Positions 15,529 through 23,959 of a DNA stretch of 40,920 nt are shown piece by piece (the first letter of the stretch is position 1; every line of letters begins with the position of its first letter). The DNA is from an uncultured Oscillibacter sp. GTDB taxonomy: Bacteria > Bacillota > Clostridia > Oscillospirales > Oscillospiraceae. A program made the translations under genes and the position numbers. Location of the stretch: positions 1-40,920 of the forward strand of contig CANRYZ010000010.1 in the NCBI GenBank assembly GCA_947644365.1, given 5' to 3'. The notes below the pieces were generated by a model. The model was given only the letters and a program-made list of their open reading frames with translations. It searched no databases and was not told the DNA's origin.

Positions 15529-15687
15529 ATGCACACGATTGCCAAAGAATATCTCTTGCTCTTTAACGCACTGACAGACGCGGAAGAGACGCTTCGCAAG
15601 CTGGAGGCCCGACTGATGGAAGTACAGCGGCAGGCCGAGGAACTCTTTTTGGAAGGCGCGGATCCCGGTACGCTAAACCCGGATTAA
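15529..15687 (+). CDS. Small coiled-coil-like protein, 52 aa
   Basis: ATG 15529 follows AGAAAGGACG, and an intrinsic terminator follows the TAA by only 4 bases, so it looks like a complete one-gene unit. The product is mostly one charged amphipathic helix (about 5-44: LTDAEETLRKLEARLMEVQRQ and beyond), likely coiled coil, with a short Gly/Pro tail. It has no cysteines and no membrane segment. No family recognised. Codon use matches the neighbours. Confidence 0.68.
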   Translation: MHTIAKEYLLLFNALTDAEETLRKLEARLMEVQRQAEELFLEGADPGTLNPD

Positions 15688-15691
15688 ATAC

Positions 15692-15721
15692 AGCGGTCTC
15701 GCCGGCGCGGGACCGCTTTTT
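15692..15721 (+). terminator. Intrinsic terminator of the 52-aa gene
   Basis: 11-bp stem (15692-15702 with 15707-15717, one G-U), loop CGGC, T run to 15721. Confidence 0.88.
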
Positions 15722-16440
15722 CACGGAGCCTTCTCCCTTTGCTCCGGCCGGGTGCTCCACAGCGCCGCGCCGAAAAGGACGAATATCACCGGGAGGCAGC
15801 CGCTTACATGCACCTGCACCCAGAGCCAGGCCCGCCGCCACCACTGGGGAGGCGCGATGTTCAGGTCCAAAGAGGCCTCCGGTCCGCAGAAAAGCAAACA
15901 GCCGGCCTGATAGAGCGCCGTGACCAGCACCGGCGACTCCAAGCCCAGCCAGAGAATGAGGCAGGCCAGCACCGCCCGCCGCAGGGGCTTTGCCCACCTC
16001 CGCGCCAGAGGCCTCGCCCCCAGAAAGGTCCCGCAGGCCCGGAGAAGGACCCAGCCCAGCAGCATACAGAGCATCGGAAGGGCCACGAACCGGGTCAGGT
16101 ACATGAGCGAAGCCACGCCCATCCGCTTGACAAGACGTTCCGCCCATCTCCCCAGCAGAAAGACGCCGGCTCCCAGGACCAGCAGCGCCGCCCCCTCTGC
16201 CAGCAGCAGGCGCATCTCCCGCCGCCGCTCCGGTCGGAGAGGCTCGCCGTACAGCAGAACCTGGACGTCCTCCTCCAGCTGCTCCGCCATGGAGAGAAGC
16301 ATCTCCACATCCGGCCGGGACCGGCCGGTTTCGTAGTTGCTCACCGTCTGGCGGCTGACATGGAGCCGCTCCGCCAGCTCGTCCTGGGTCATGCCCCGCC
16401 GGAGACGGGCCGCCCGGATGTTCTTCCCAATGTCGCGCAT
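15721..16440 (-). CDS. XRE-family regulator with C-terminal membrane domain
   Basis: 239 residues from ATG 16438-16440, chosen because GGGGTGATTG precedes it and the family starts at 'M-R-D-I-G-K-N-I-R'. The HTH domain (about 5-58: MTQDELAERLHVSRQTVSNYE) is followed by three to four hydrophobic segments (about 78-95, 115-140, 152-175, 205-225). This DNA-binding-plus-membrane layout is common in Firmicutes and suggests a regulator responding to an envelope signal or partner. Its target is unknown. It is convergent with the 52-aa gene, whose terminator it abuts. Confidence 0.87.
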   Translation of the reverse strand: MRDIGKNIRAARLRRGMTQDELAERLHVSRQTVSNYETGRSRPDVEMLLSMAEQLEEDVQVLLYGEPLRPERRREMRLLLAEGAALLVLGAGVFLLGRWAERLVKRMGVASLMYLTRFVALPMLCMLLGWVLLRACGTFLGARPLARRWAKPLRRAVLACLILWLGLESPVLVTALYQAGCLLFCGPEASLDLNIAPPQWWRRAWLWVQVHVSGCLPVIFVLFGAALWSTRPEQREKAP

Positions 16441-16551
16441 CTCAATCACCCCGCCTCTATGATACCCCCGCGCCGCGCCGCCGTCACGCAAAGATTCTTT
16501 GCGCCCGGGAATTTCGCGGCACAAACCGGAGCGAAGCCGGCCACCAAACAG

Positions 16552-16580
16552 CAGCGGGGACGCATGGAGCGTCCCCGCTG
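16552..16580 (-). terminator. Terminator hairpin of pta
   Basis: Perfect 12-bp stem (16552-16563 with 16569-16580), loop ATGGA, followed on the minus strand by TTTGG; 20 bases past the pta stop. Confidence 0.75.
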
Positions 16581-16599
16581 TTCTATGTATCGTGTATCC

Positions 16600-17580
16600 T
16601 CAGTCCTCGCAGAGGCCGGCGGTGATCAGGGCCATGGAGTAGACCTCCTGGCCGTTGCAGCCCCGGGAGAGGTCGTTGATGGGGGCGTTCAGGCCCTGGA
16701 GGATGGGCCCGTAGGCCTCGAAGCCGCCCATGCGCTGGCAGATCTTGTAGCCGATATTGCCGGCGTTGATGTCCGGGAAGATGAAGGTGTTGGCCCGGCC
16801 CGCCAGGGGGGACTCGGGGCACTTGGTCTCCGCCACGCGGTGGGACACGGCGGCGTCAAACTGCAGCTCGCCGTCGATGACGATGTCGGGGGCCTGGGCC
16901 TTGGCCTTGGCGCAGGCGCTGCGCATCTTGTCCACGTCCTCGCCGGAGCCGGAGCCGTGGGTGGAGTAGCTCAGGAAGGCCATCCGGGGGTCGATGCCGA
17001 AGAGGCGGGCCGTGCCGGCGGTCTCCAGGGCGATCTCCACCAGCTCGTCCTCGCTGGGCTTGATGTTGATGGCGCAGTCCGCCATGGCGATAACCTCCCG
17101 GTCGCCCACGGTGGTGGAGCGGACCAGAATGAAGCAGGAGGACACGATCTTGCAGCCGGGCTTGGTCTTGATCAGCTGCAGGGCGGGGCGGACGGTGTCG
17201 GCGGTGGAGTAGGTGGCGCCGCCCAGCAGGGCGTCGGCGTAGCCCATCTTCACCAGCATGGTGCCGAAGTAGTTGCCCTGCTTCAGCATGGCGCGGCACT
17301 GGTCCTCGGTCATCTTGCCCTTGCGCAGCTCCACCATGGCGGAAACCATCTTGTCCATGTCCTCAAAGGCCTCGGGGTCCACGATCTCCGCGCCCCGGAT
17401 GTTGAAGCCGGCCTCCTCCGCGGCGGCAAAGACTTCGCCGGGCTTGCCCACCAGGACGGGGGTCAGGAACGTACCGGACAGCAGGCGGGCGGAGGCCTCC
17501 AGGATGCGGGGGTCCGTGCCCTCGGTGAACACGATCCTGCGGGGATGGGCCTTCAACTTTTTGATAAGAAATTCAAACAT
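16600..17580 (-). CDS. pta: Phosphate acetyltransferase
   Basis: 326 residues from ATG 17578-17580 (TTGGAGG upstream on the minus strand); an in-frame ATG at 17625 lacks a ribosome binding site. It is a single PTA_PTB domain of the usual ~330 residues, with no DRTGG or DeoR-like extension. Family signatures include IVFTEGTDPRILEAS near the start, YADALLGGATYSTADTVRPA (~120) and the C-terminal NTFIFPDINAGNIGYKI (~260). It interconverts acetyl-CoA and acetyl phosphate in the acetate/ATP pathway. The usual partner ackA is not next to it; the gene stands alone with its own promoter and terminator. Confidence 0.95.
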   Translation of the reverse strand: MFEFLIKKLKAHPRRIVFTEGTDPRILEASARLLSGTFLTPVLVGKPGEVFAAAEEAGFNIRGAEIVDPEAFEDMDKMVSAMVELRKGKMTEDQCRAMLKQGNYFGTMLVKMGYADALLGGATYSTADTVRPALQLIKTKPGCKIVSSCFILVRSTTVGDREVIAMADCAINIKPSEDELVEIALETAGTARLFGIDPRMAFLSYSTHGSGSGEDVDKMRSACAKAKAQAPDIVIDGELQFDAAVSHRVAETKCPESPLAGRANTFIFPDINAGNIGYKICQRMGGFEAYGPILQGLNAPINDLSRGCNGQEVYSMALITAGLCED

Positions 17581-17616
17581 AGTACGATACCTCCAAATAT
17601 GGATCAAATTAACTTC

Positions 17617-17644
17617 ATTATACACCTCTGTCCCGCCGGGTCAA
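17617..17644 (-). promoter_or_regulatory. Promoter of pta
   Basis: Minus strand TTGACC (17639-17644), 16 bp, TATAAT (17617-17622), 37 bases before the start codon. Confidence 0.78.
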
Positions 17645-17793
17645 TTGAAAAATGAAAATCCCCACAAAAAAATTTACATTTATTCCGCCGCCCCATGGGG
17701 AAAATATGCAAACTGTACAAAAATTCCCCCGTCCTTCTGGAGACACAGCCTCTTTCCCGCCTCCAAAATACTCATTTTCGGCGTTTTCCAGGG

Positions 17794-17822
17794 TTGACGG
17801 AAGCGGGGAAACGCGGTATGAT
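17794..17822 (+). promoter_or_regulatory. Promoter of the M23 peptidase gene
   Basis: TTGACG (17794-17799), 17 bp, TATGAT (17817-17822), about 47 bases before ATG 17869. Confidence 0.75.
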
Positions 17823-17868
17823 ACCAACGGTAACAAATTGTAACTTTTATGCCTTTATCAGGAGTGTT

Positions 17869-19773
17869 ATGAGTCAACGATCAAGATCTAAAAAACCGGC
17901 CTCCGGCGGGCGGCGCATCGCAAAGCCCAAGGAGGAGCGCCGGGAGGAGCGCCGCCTGGACCCCTCGGTGAGCACGGGGGCCACGGCGAGCCTCTACTCC
18001 CGGGGCCTGGCGCCGGAGCCCCCCGCGGTGACGTCGGAGACCGCTCCCCAGGAGCACGCGGTAGAGGACCGCCTCCGCCGCACGGCCAGACGCCGGGCCG
18101 CCATCCCCGCCTGGGAGGAGCCTGATCCCAGGAGCGCCGCCGGAAAGGACGCCTCCGCCCGCCGCAGGGCCGGAGACTCCCGGCCCACGGTGACGTGGTA
18201 TCAGGCCATTCTCTGGAACCTCAAGCGGGTCAGGCGCCGCTGGCGCCACATCCTGCGGGAGAAACAGGCCTCCCACTTCCCGGAGTCCAACCGCCTCCCC
18301 ATCCAGATCCTGCTGCTGATCTGGGGTATCTTCCCCATGTGGGGCAGCCTTTTGCAGGAGCGCCTCTGGGGCCGCCGGAAAAAGGCCATCAACCGGGGCT
18401 CCTCCCGCCAGGAGCGGCCGGAGCGGTCCGGACACCGGATCCTGTATCCCCTTCTGTTCCTGGGGGGCACCGCCTGCATCGCCCTGGCGGCCCTGTTCTT
18501 CTCCACCTATACCTACGGCACCACGGTCAGCTACGACGGCGAGGTGATCGCCGTCATGAGCTCTCAGTCCGCCGCCGAGGAGGTGCGCCGGGACCTGGAG
18601 CAGGTCACGGCCCGCACCCTGGGGGAGAGCTTCACCATTGACGACTCCCTGATCCAATACTCCTCCGGCCTGCTGCGCCGGCAGGATCTGGTGGACCCGG
18701 AGACCTATGCCGAGGACCTCTCTCAGGAGGTGGGCCTGGTGACCGCCGCCTACTGCCTGTATGTGGAGGGGGAATTTATCGGCGCCACGCCCTACCCGGG
18801 GGCCCTGGATGAGCTCTTGAAGCAGCTGAAGGCCGCCGGCACCGACAAAGACACCATCTTCTCCGACTTCACCGAGAACGTGGAGATCAAGGAGGAGTAC
18901 GTCCCCAGCGACGAGATCATGAACCTGGGGTATCTGGCGGAGACGCTGTACAGCACCAAGACCGCCGAGGTCACCTACGAGGTGAAAAAGGGCGACACCT
19001 GGTCCGAGATCGCCGAGGACCACGGCATGACCTCCAAGGAGCTGGAGGCCCTGAACCCCGGCTACGACATCAACCGCCTCTCCATCGGCGAGATTCTGAC
19101 CATGTCCGCCTCCGTACCCTACCTGACCCGGACGGTGGTCCAGAAGGAGCGGTACGTGGCGGAGGTCAACTACGACATCGAGTACACCGACACCCCGGAC
19201 CTCTACAAGGGCGACTACAGGATCACTTCCCCGGGCCAGTTCGGCGCCGCCGACGTGGTGGCCAATGTCACCTATGTCAACGGCGAGGAGACCGAGCGCA
19301 CCGTCCTCTCCTCGGTGACGCTGCGCCAGCCTGTGACAGAGCAGCGGCTCCAGGGCACCAAGGAGCGGCCCACATGGCATCCCACCGGCACCTTCCGCTG
19401 GCCCATCACGGGCCGCATCACCTCCCGCTTCGGCGGGCGGAAGTCCCCCGGCGGCATCGGCTCCACCAACCACAAGGGCATCGACATCGCGGCGCCCCGG
19501 GGCACGCCGGTCTACGCCGCCGACGGCGGCACCGTCACCTACGCCGGCTGGATGGGCGGCTACGGCTACCTGGTGCGCATCCGCCACGAGAACAGCGGCT
19601 ACGAGACCTACTACGGCCACAACAGCAGCCTGACGGTCTCCGTGGGCCAGCACGTCTACAAGGGCCAGCAGATCGCCCGGGTGGGTTCCACCGGCAACTC
19701 CACCGGCAACCACTGTCACTTTGAGGTGCGCTACAACGGCGTGGCCCGGAATCCCCTGAACTATCTGCCCTAG
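17869..19773 (+). CDS. Membrane-anchored LysM-G5-M23 peptidase
   Basis: 634 residues from ATG 17869 (AGGAG before it). Order: a long basic cytoplasmic region (1-190), one membrane segment (about 192-214), an extracellular region with a LysM domain (about 368-412, KKGDTWSEIAEDHGM), a G5-like β segment (about 416-500) and a C-terminal M23 domain with the zinc ligands HKGIDIA (~535) and HCHFEV (~615). M23 enzymes cut peptidoglycan cross-bridges; LysM and G5 hold the enzyme on the wall. The layout resembles SpoIIQ/DipM-like wall remodelling proteins, but the ~190-residue cytoplasmic tail is longer than usual. It stands alone between a promoter and a terminator. Confidence 0.9.
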   Translation: MSQRSRSKKPASGGRRIAKPKEERREERRLDPSVSTGATASLYSRGLAPEPPAVTSETAPQEHAVEDRLRRTARRRAAIPAWEEPDPRSAAGKDASARRRAGDSRPTVTWYQAILWNLKRVRRRWRHILREKQASHFPESNRLPIQILLLIWGIFPMWGSLLQERLWGRRKKAINRGSSRQERPERSGHRILYPLLFLGGTACIALAALFFSTYTYGTTVSYDGEVIAVMSSQSAAEEVRRDLEQVTARTLGESFTIDDSLIQYSSGLLRRQDLVDPETYAEDLSQEVGLVTAAYCLYVEGEFIGATPYPGALDELLKQLKAAGTDKDTIFSDFTENVEIKEEYVPSDEIMNLGYLAETLYSTKTAEVTYEVKKGDTWSEIAEDHGMTSKELEALNPGYDINRLSIGEILTMSASVPYLTRTVVQKERYVAEVNYDIEYTDTPDLYKGDYRITSPGQFGAADVVANVTYVNGEETERTVLSSVTLRQPVTEQRLQGTKERPTWHPTGTFRWPITGRITSRFGGRKSPGGIGSTNHKGIDIAAPRGTPVYAADGGTVTYAGWMGGYGYLVRIRHENSGYETYYGHNSSLTVSVGQHVYKGQQIARVGSTGNSTGNHCHFEVRYNGVARNPLNYLP

Positions 19774-19801
19774 GGATCATACCGCACTATATCGCGCTGA
19801 A

Positions 19802-19835
19802 ACGGGCCTTCCCTGCCGGGGGAGGCCCGTCTTTT
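19802..19835 (+). terminator. Intrinsic terminator after the M23 gene
   Basis: 12-bp stem (19802-19813 with 19819-19830, one G-U), then T run 19832-19835. Confidence 0.85.
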
Positions 19836-19963
19836 CCGCCTCCGGACGCCGCCGCCCCGTGCGGCGGGACAGCCCGCGGCGCCCTCTCCAAAAAATTTCA
19901 CGAAAAATTGAAGAAATTCCGGCTCCTGTCCCGTAATATAGACGTCAGGCGCACGGGAGGGAG

Positions 19964-20497
19964 GTGGCGGCAGGAGGCATGACGAGAGAACAGTTTTCAG
20001 AGCTGGTCGCCCAGTACGAGCGGCTGGTCTACACCATCTGCTTCCAGCTGGTGCGGGACGCCTCCGCCGCCGAGGACCTGACACAGGAGACGTTTCTGGC
20101 CGCCTGGCTCCACCGGGACAACCTTCCCCGGGGCTATGAGCGCCAGTGGCTGGGGCGCATCGCCGCCAACAAGGCCAAGGACCACCTGCAAAGCGCCTGG
20201 ATCCGCCGCAGCGTGCTGCCGGGGGACGAGGCCATGCCCCCGGGCTTGGCGCCGCCCGCCGAGGAGGTGGCCCTCCAGAAAACCGGGGCGGCCTCCATCG
20301 CGGCGGAGATCGAATCTTTAAAGGAGCCCTACCGGCCCGTGTGCCGCCTGTGCCTGCTGGAGGAGAAATCCCCGGAGGAGGCGGCCCTGGCCCTGGGCAG
20401 GCCGGTGAAGACGGTACATACACAGCTCTCCCGGGGCAAGCGGCTGCTGCGGGAGCGATTGGAAAGGAGCGGAGGATATGGAACGGTTCCGCGCTGA
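19964..20497 (+). CDS. RNA polymerase sigma factor, ECF-like
   Basis: 177 residues from GTG 19964, or 172 from ATG 19979; both have purine-rich sequence at poor spacing, so the start is uncertain (MTREQF is the more typical opening). Region 2 is the DASAAEDLTQETFLAAW segment (core binding and -10 recognition). Region 4 is the HTH EKSPEEAALALGRPVKTVHTQLSRG (about 138-162). The short two-domain form is that of extracytoplasmic-function sigma factors. It overlaps the anti-sigma gene by 20 bases and heads a four-gene operon encoding membrane proteins, presumably its targets or partners. Confidence 0.9.
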   Translation: MAAGGMTREQFSELVAQYERLVYTICFQLVRDASAAEDLTQETFLAAWLHRDNLPRGYERQWLGRIAANKAKDHLQSAWIRRSVLPGDEAMPPGLAPPAEEVALQKTGAASIAAEIESLKEPYRPVCRLCLLEEKSPEEAALALGRPVKTVHTQLSRGKRLLRERLERSGGYGTVPR

Positions 20498-20948
20498 CGG
20501 ACATCTGACAAACGAGGCACTGGCCGCCCTGGTCCGGGACGGCGGTCTGGATGAGCTGGGCCGGCTGGAGATGGCGGAGCACCTGTCCTTCTGCGACGCG
20601 TGCCTCCAGCGGTACACGGACCTGCTGGCCGGCGCGGAGCTCCTCACGCCGGAGCGGTCCTGCCAGGAGACCCTTTGGGCCCGCGTCAGGACGCGGACCC
20701 TCCGGCTGGTCACCAGCCGGTACGCCACGGCCGCCGCCGCCGTGGCCCTGGCGCTGACGGTGCTGTGGAGCGGCCAGGAGGTCCAGTTCTCCCGTCCCGC
20801 CCTGCCGGAGACCCGCCCCGCCGCGGAGCGTCTCCACGCCTGGCCGGAGCGCTGGAACGACGCCCTCAACGAGACGCTGTCGGGTGTCACAGACTTTTTT
20901 GACGGCCTCAGGCCGGGAAATAACGCTCGAGGAGGAGTTCACTCATGA
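20478..20948 (+). CDS. Anti-sigma factor with zinc-finger motif
   Basis: 156 residues. The N-terminus carries EHLSFCDAC (about 34-42), the H-x3-C-x2-C motif of zf-HC2/ZAS anti-sigma factors. One membrane segment follows near 81-97 (ATAAAAVALALTVLW), then a ~55-residue extracytoplasmic tail. It should hold the upstream sigma factor at the membrane until a signal releases it. Translation is coupled to the sigma gene (20-base overlap, GGAGGATATG) and to the next gene (ATGA). Confidence 0.88.
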   Translation: MERFRADGHLTNEALAALVRDGGLDELGRLEMAEHLSFCDACLQRYTDLLAGAELLTPERSCQETLWARVRTRTLRLVTSRYATAAAAVALALTVLWSGQEVQFSRPALPETRPAAERLHAWPERWNDALNETLSGVTDFFDGLRPGNNARGGVHS

Positions 20949-21628
20949 GACTGATTCGAGGCATTCTGTTTTTCATCTTTTCCTGTATCCCCGGGTGCGG
21001 GCAGATGCACCAGGGGCACATGAAGCGGGGAATCTCCCAGACCATTCTGTTCTGCGGCGTGCTGGCCGTGGCGGTCTTTCTGGAGCTGGGGGCGCTGTCC
21101 ATCCTGCTGGTCCCCCTGTGGCTGTACTCCTTCTTTGACAGCTACAACCTCCGCCGCCAGCGGATGGACGGCACCGAAGACGAGGACACCTACCTCTTCG
21201 GCATATCGGACCTGGACAGCCGGCGGCTCTCAGAGCTCTTTTCCAGACGCCACAGCCTTATCGGCTGGGTGCTGGTGCTGCTGGGCCTCTACACCCTCTA
21301 TCGGACCGTGGCGGGACAGCTGATGGGCTGGCTCTGCGACCTGTTCCCCTGGATGGACTGGCTGTACCGCCTGCTGGTGTGGGACGCCCCCCGCATCCTG
21401 GGCACGCTGCTGATCATCGCCCTGGGCCTGTGGTTTATCCGGGGACCCAGAAAACGGCCCCCGGAGGACATTCCCGCCTTCACCCCCGGTCCTCAGGCGG
21501 AGGGCCCGGTCTATCAATCGGAGTTTTTCCAGGAAGCCCCCCACGCACCGGACGTCCCCGGCGGAGAGCCCGTGACAGACGCTCCCGCCCCGGAGACGGA
21601 AGAGGAGGACGCCCATGGAGACGACTGA
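20945..21628 (+). CDS. Four-helix membrane protein of the sigma operon
   Basis: 227 residues with hydrophobic segments near 5-17, 28-62, 98-120 and 145-165, then a Pro/Glu-rich cytoplasmic tail. The start resembles a TM2-like fold: a helix, a short CIPGCGQMHQGHMKRG turn and another helix. No catalytic motif is visible. It is coupled to the anti-sigma gene by ATGA and overlaps the next gene by 14 bases, so it belongs to the sigma operon and is probably part of an envelope stress response. Confidence 0.75.
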   Translation: MRLIRGILFFIFSCIPGCGQMHQGHMKRGISQTILFCGVLAVAVFLELGALSILLVPLWLYSFFDSYNLRRQRMDGTEDEDTYLFGISDLDSRRLSELFSRRHSLIGWVLVLLGLYTLYRTVAGQLMGWLCDLFPWMDWLYRLLVWDAPRILGTLLIIALGLWFIRGPRKRPPEDIPAFTPGPQAEGPVYQSEFFQEAPHAPDVPGGEPVTDAPAPETEEEDAHGDD

Positions 21629-22334
21629 GCAGACCGTACAGGCGGTCCGGACCCCGGAGCCCCGGCAACGCCGGGTGGGCACCTTTACTCTGGGAATCGT
21701 TCTGGTCATCGCCGGGGCAGGAATGCTGGCCTCGATGTTCTGGCCCCAATTCCGGCCGGAGTGGCTGCTGAAAGCCTCCCCCTGCATCCTGATTCTCCTG
21801 GGCATCGAGACCCTGCTCTCCGCCCGGAGCGGCGGACGGGTAAAGTACGACTGGCTGGGGATGTTCCTCTGCTTCATTCTCACCGGGGCGGCGCTGTGCA
21901 TGTACGCCGCCGCCTGGTGGGTGGTCAACATGGACTACCAGTCCCTGTGGGACGCCTCCCGCTGGGCCAATGAGGACGTCTACGAGATGACCTACAGCCG
22001 CTTCGACGGCGGAGACTCCCACACCATGCGCCTGGAGGCGGGGGACGTCCTCCGGGTGGAAGCCGCCACCTACGGCGGCTGGCTGGAGGCGGAGATCATC
22101 GACGAGAACGGAAACACCATCTTCGAGGCCTCCCCCGTCAGCGGAGACCAGGACATCCCCATTCCCCGGACCGGGGACTACACCATCATGGTCTGGGGGC
22201 ACCGTGCCGGCGGGGGCTTCTCCTTCGTCCGGGTGCCCGCGGAGGCCGAGCCGCTTCCGGAGGAGGCGGCTCCGCCGGAAATCGAGCCCTATTCCGACAC
22301 AGAGACTGCCCCGGAGGCGGAGGAGCTTTCATAA
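21615..22334 (+). CDS. Membrane protein with LiaF/DUF5668-like N-terminus
   Basis: 239 residues. Three to four hydrophobic segments in the first 105 residues (GTFTLGIVLVIAGAGMLAS, then WLLKASPCILILLGIETLL and others) match the small-helix bundle seen in DUF5668 and LiaF-type proteins. An extracytoplasmic β-rich domain of ~100 residues and an acidic Pro/Glu tail follow. LiaF-type proteins sense or dampen envelope stress, consistent with a place in a sigma/anti-sigma operon. A terminator follows. Confidence 0.75.
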   Translation: METTEQTVQAVRTPEPRQRRVGTFTLGIVLVIAGAGMLASMFWPQFRPEWLLKASPCILILLGIETLLSARSGGRVKYDWLGMFLCFILTGAALCMYAAAWWVVNMDYQSLWDASRWANEDVYEMTYSRFDGGDSHTMRLEAGDVLRVEAATYGGWLEAEIIDENGNTIFEASPVSGDQDIPIPRTGDYTIMVWGHRAGGGFSFVRVPAEAEPLPEEAAPPEIEPYSDTETAPEAEELS

Positions 22335-22351
22335 ATCCATATGGCATATGA

Positions 22352-22384
22352 CGGGAGGCCGCTTATGCGGCCTCCCGATTTTTT
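22352..22384 (+). terminator. Intrinsic terminator of the sigma operon
   Basis: Perfect 11-bp stem CGGGAGGCCGC (22352-22362) with 22367-22377, loop TTAT, T run 22379-22384. Confidence 0.93.
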
Positions 22385-22466
22385 ACGCTCCGCCCGCCTT
22401 CCCAAACGCCGCGGAGTGTGGTATACTTGTCCGGGAAAATTTTCTTTATGAAGGGGGAGCTCTCTC

Positions 22467-23951
22467 ATGGCGGCCATCGGCTTTGACAACAACCTGTATC
22501 TCACCACCCAGTCGGAGCAGATCAAAAAACGGATCGCCCAGTTCGGCGGCAAGCTGTATCTGGAGTTCGGCGGCAAGCTCTTTGACGACTACCACGCCTC
22601 CCGGGTCCTGCCCGGCTTCGAGCCGGACAGCAAGATCCGGATGCTCCAGCAGCTGCGGGGCGATGTGGAGATCGTCATCGCCATCAACGCGGCGGACATC
22701 GAGAAGAACAAGATCCGGGGGGACCTGGGCATCGCCTACGACGACGACGTGCTGCGCCTCATCGACATCTTCCGGGGCCTGGACCTGTACGTGGGCAGCG
22801 TGGTGCTGAACCGCTACAACGGCCAGGCCGCCGCCGACGCCTTCCTAAAGCGCCTGACGGCCCTGGGCATCCGGTGCTACCGCCACTACCCCATCGCCGG
22901 CTACCCCTCCGACGTGCCCCACATCGTCAGCGACGACGGTCTGGGGAAGAATGACTACATCGAGACCACCCACCCCCTGGTGGTGGTGACGGCCCCCGGC
23001 CCCGGCAGCGGCAAGATGGCCACCTGCCTCAGCCAGCTCTACCACGACCACAAGCGGGGCATCACCGCCGGGTACGCCAAGTACGAGACCTTCCCCATCT
23101 GGAACCTGCCGTTGAAGCACCCGGTGAACCTGGCCTACGAGGCCGCCACGGCGGACCTCAACGACGTGAACATGATCGACCCCTTCCACCTGGAGGCCTA
23201 CGGCGAGACCGCCGTAAACTACAACCGGGACGTGGAGATCTTCCCGGTGCTCAGCGCCATCTTCGAGAAGATCCAGGGGGCCTCCCCCTACCGCTCCCCC
23301 ACGGACATGGGGGTGAACATGGCGGGAAACTGCATCGTGGACGACGAGGCCTGCCGGGAGGCCTCCCGGCAGGAGATCCTCCGCCGGTACTACACCGCCT
23401 GCGTGGAGAAGATCCAGGGCAAGGCCGGGGACGAGCCGGTGCGCAAGCTGGAGCTGGTGATGAACCAGGCCGGCGTCACGCCGGAGATCTGCCCCGCCGT
23501 GTCCGCCGCCCTCTTGAAGGCCGAGGCCACCGGGGCCCCGGCGGGGGCCATGGTCCTGCCGGACGGCCGGGTGGTGACGGGCAAGACCTCCGAGACCCTG
23601 GGGGCGGCCTCCGCCCTGCTGCTGAACGCGTTGAAGGCCCTGGGGGACATCGACCACCACTTTGAGCTCATCTCCGCCCAGGTCTTAGAGCCGGTGTGCC
23701 GCCTGAAAACCGGGTATCTGGGCCACAAGAACCCCCGCCTCCACACCGACGAGGTGCTGCTGGCCCTGACCATCTCCGCCCTGACCAACCCCCTGGCGGA
23801 CCTGGCCCAACGGCAGATGCCTAAGCTCCGGGGCTGCGACGCCCACTTCTCCGTGATTCTCAGCGACGAGGACGAGAAGCTCCTGCGGCAGCTGGGCATC
23901 AACGTGAGCTTTGAGCCCAAGTACGAGACAAAGAAGCTGTACCACAAGTGA
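22467..23951 (+). CDS. DUF1846 family protein
   Basis: 494 residues from ATG 22467 (AAGGGGGAG upstream, TATACT at 22422 as a possible -10). It is soluble and full length for DUF1846 (about 490-505). The N-terminus IGFDNNLYLTTQSEQIKKRI and the later VVTAPGPGSGKMATCLSQLY (~171) with its G-x-G-S-G-K loop are typical of the family. The loop suggests nucleotide or phosphate binding, but the biological role is not established. It is probably cotranscribed with the following acyltransferase-like frame, which starts 9 bases after its stop. Confidence 0.92.
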   Translation: MAAIGFDNNLYLTTQSEQIKKRIAQFGGKLYLEFGGKLFDDYHASRVLPGFEPDSKIRMLQQLRGDVEIVIAINAADIEKNKIRGDLGIAYDDDVLRLIDIFRGLDLYVGSVVLNRYNGQAAADAFLKRLTALGIRCYRHYPIAGYPSDVPHIVSDDGLGKNDYIETTHPLVVVTAPGPGSGKMATCLSQLYHDHKRGITAGYAKYETFPIWNLPLKHPVNLAYEAATADLNDVNMIDPFHLEAYGETAVNYNRDVEIFPVLSAIFEKIQGASPYRSPTDMGVNMAGNCIVDDEACREASRQEILRRYYTACVEKIQGKAGDEPVRKLELVMNQAGVTPEICPAVSAALLKAEATGAPAGAMVLPDGRVVTGKTSETLGAASALLLNALKALGDIDHHFELISAQVLEPVCRLKTGYLGHKNPRLHTDEVLLALTISALTNPLADLAQRQMPKLRGCDAHFSVILSDEDEKLLRQLGINVSFEPKYETKKLYHK

Positions 23952-23959
23952 GGAACGCT

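Noticed and set aside
19908-19939. Promoter for the sigma operon (TTGAAG ... TAATAT)
   Set aside because: The spacer is 20 bp, too long for a confident sigma-A promoter; an autoregulated ECF promoter is possible, but I cannot define its motif from one site.
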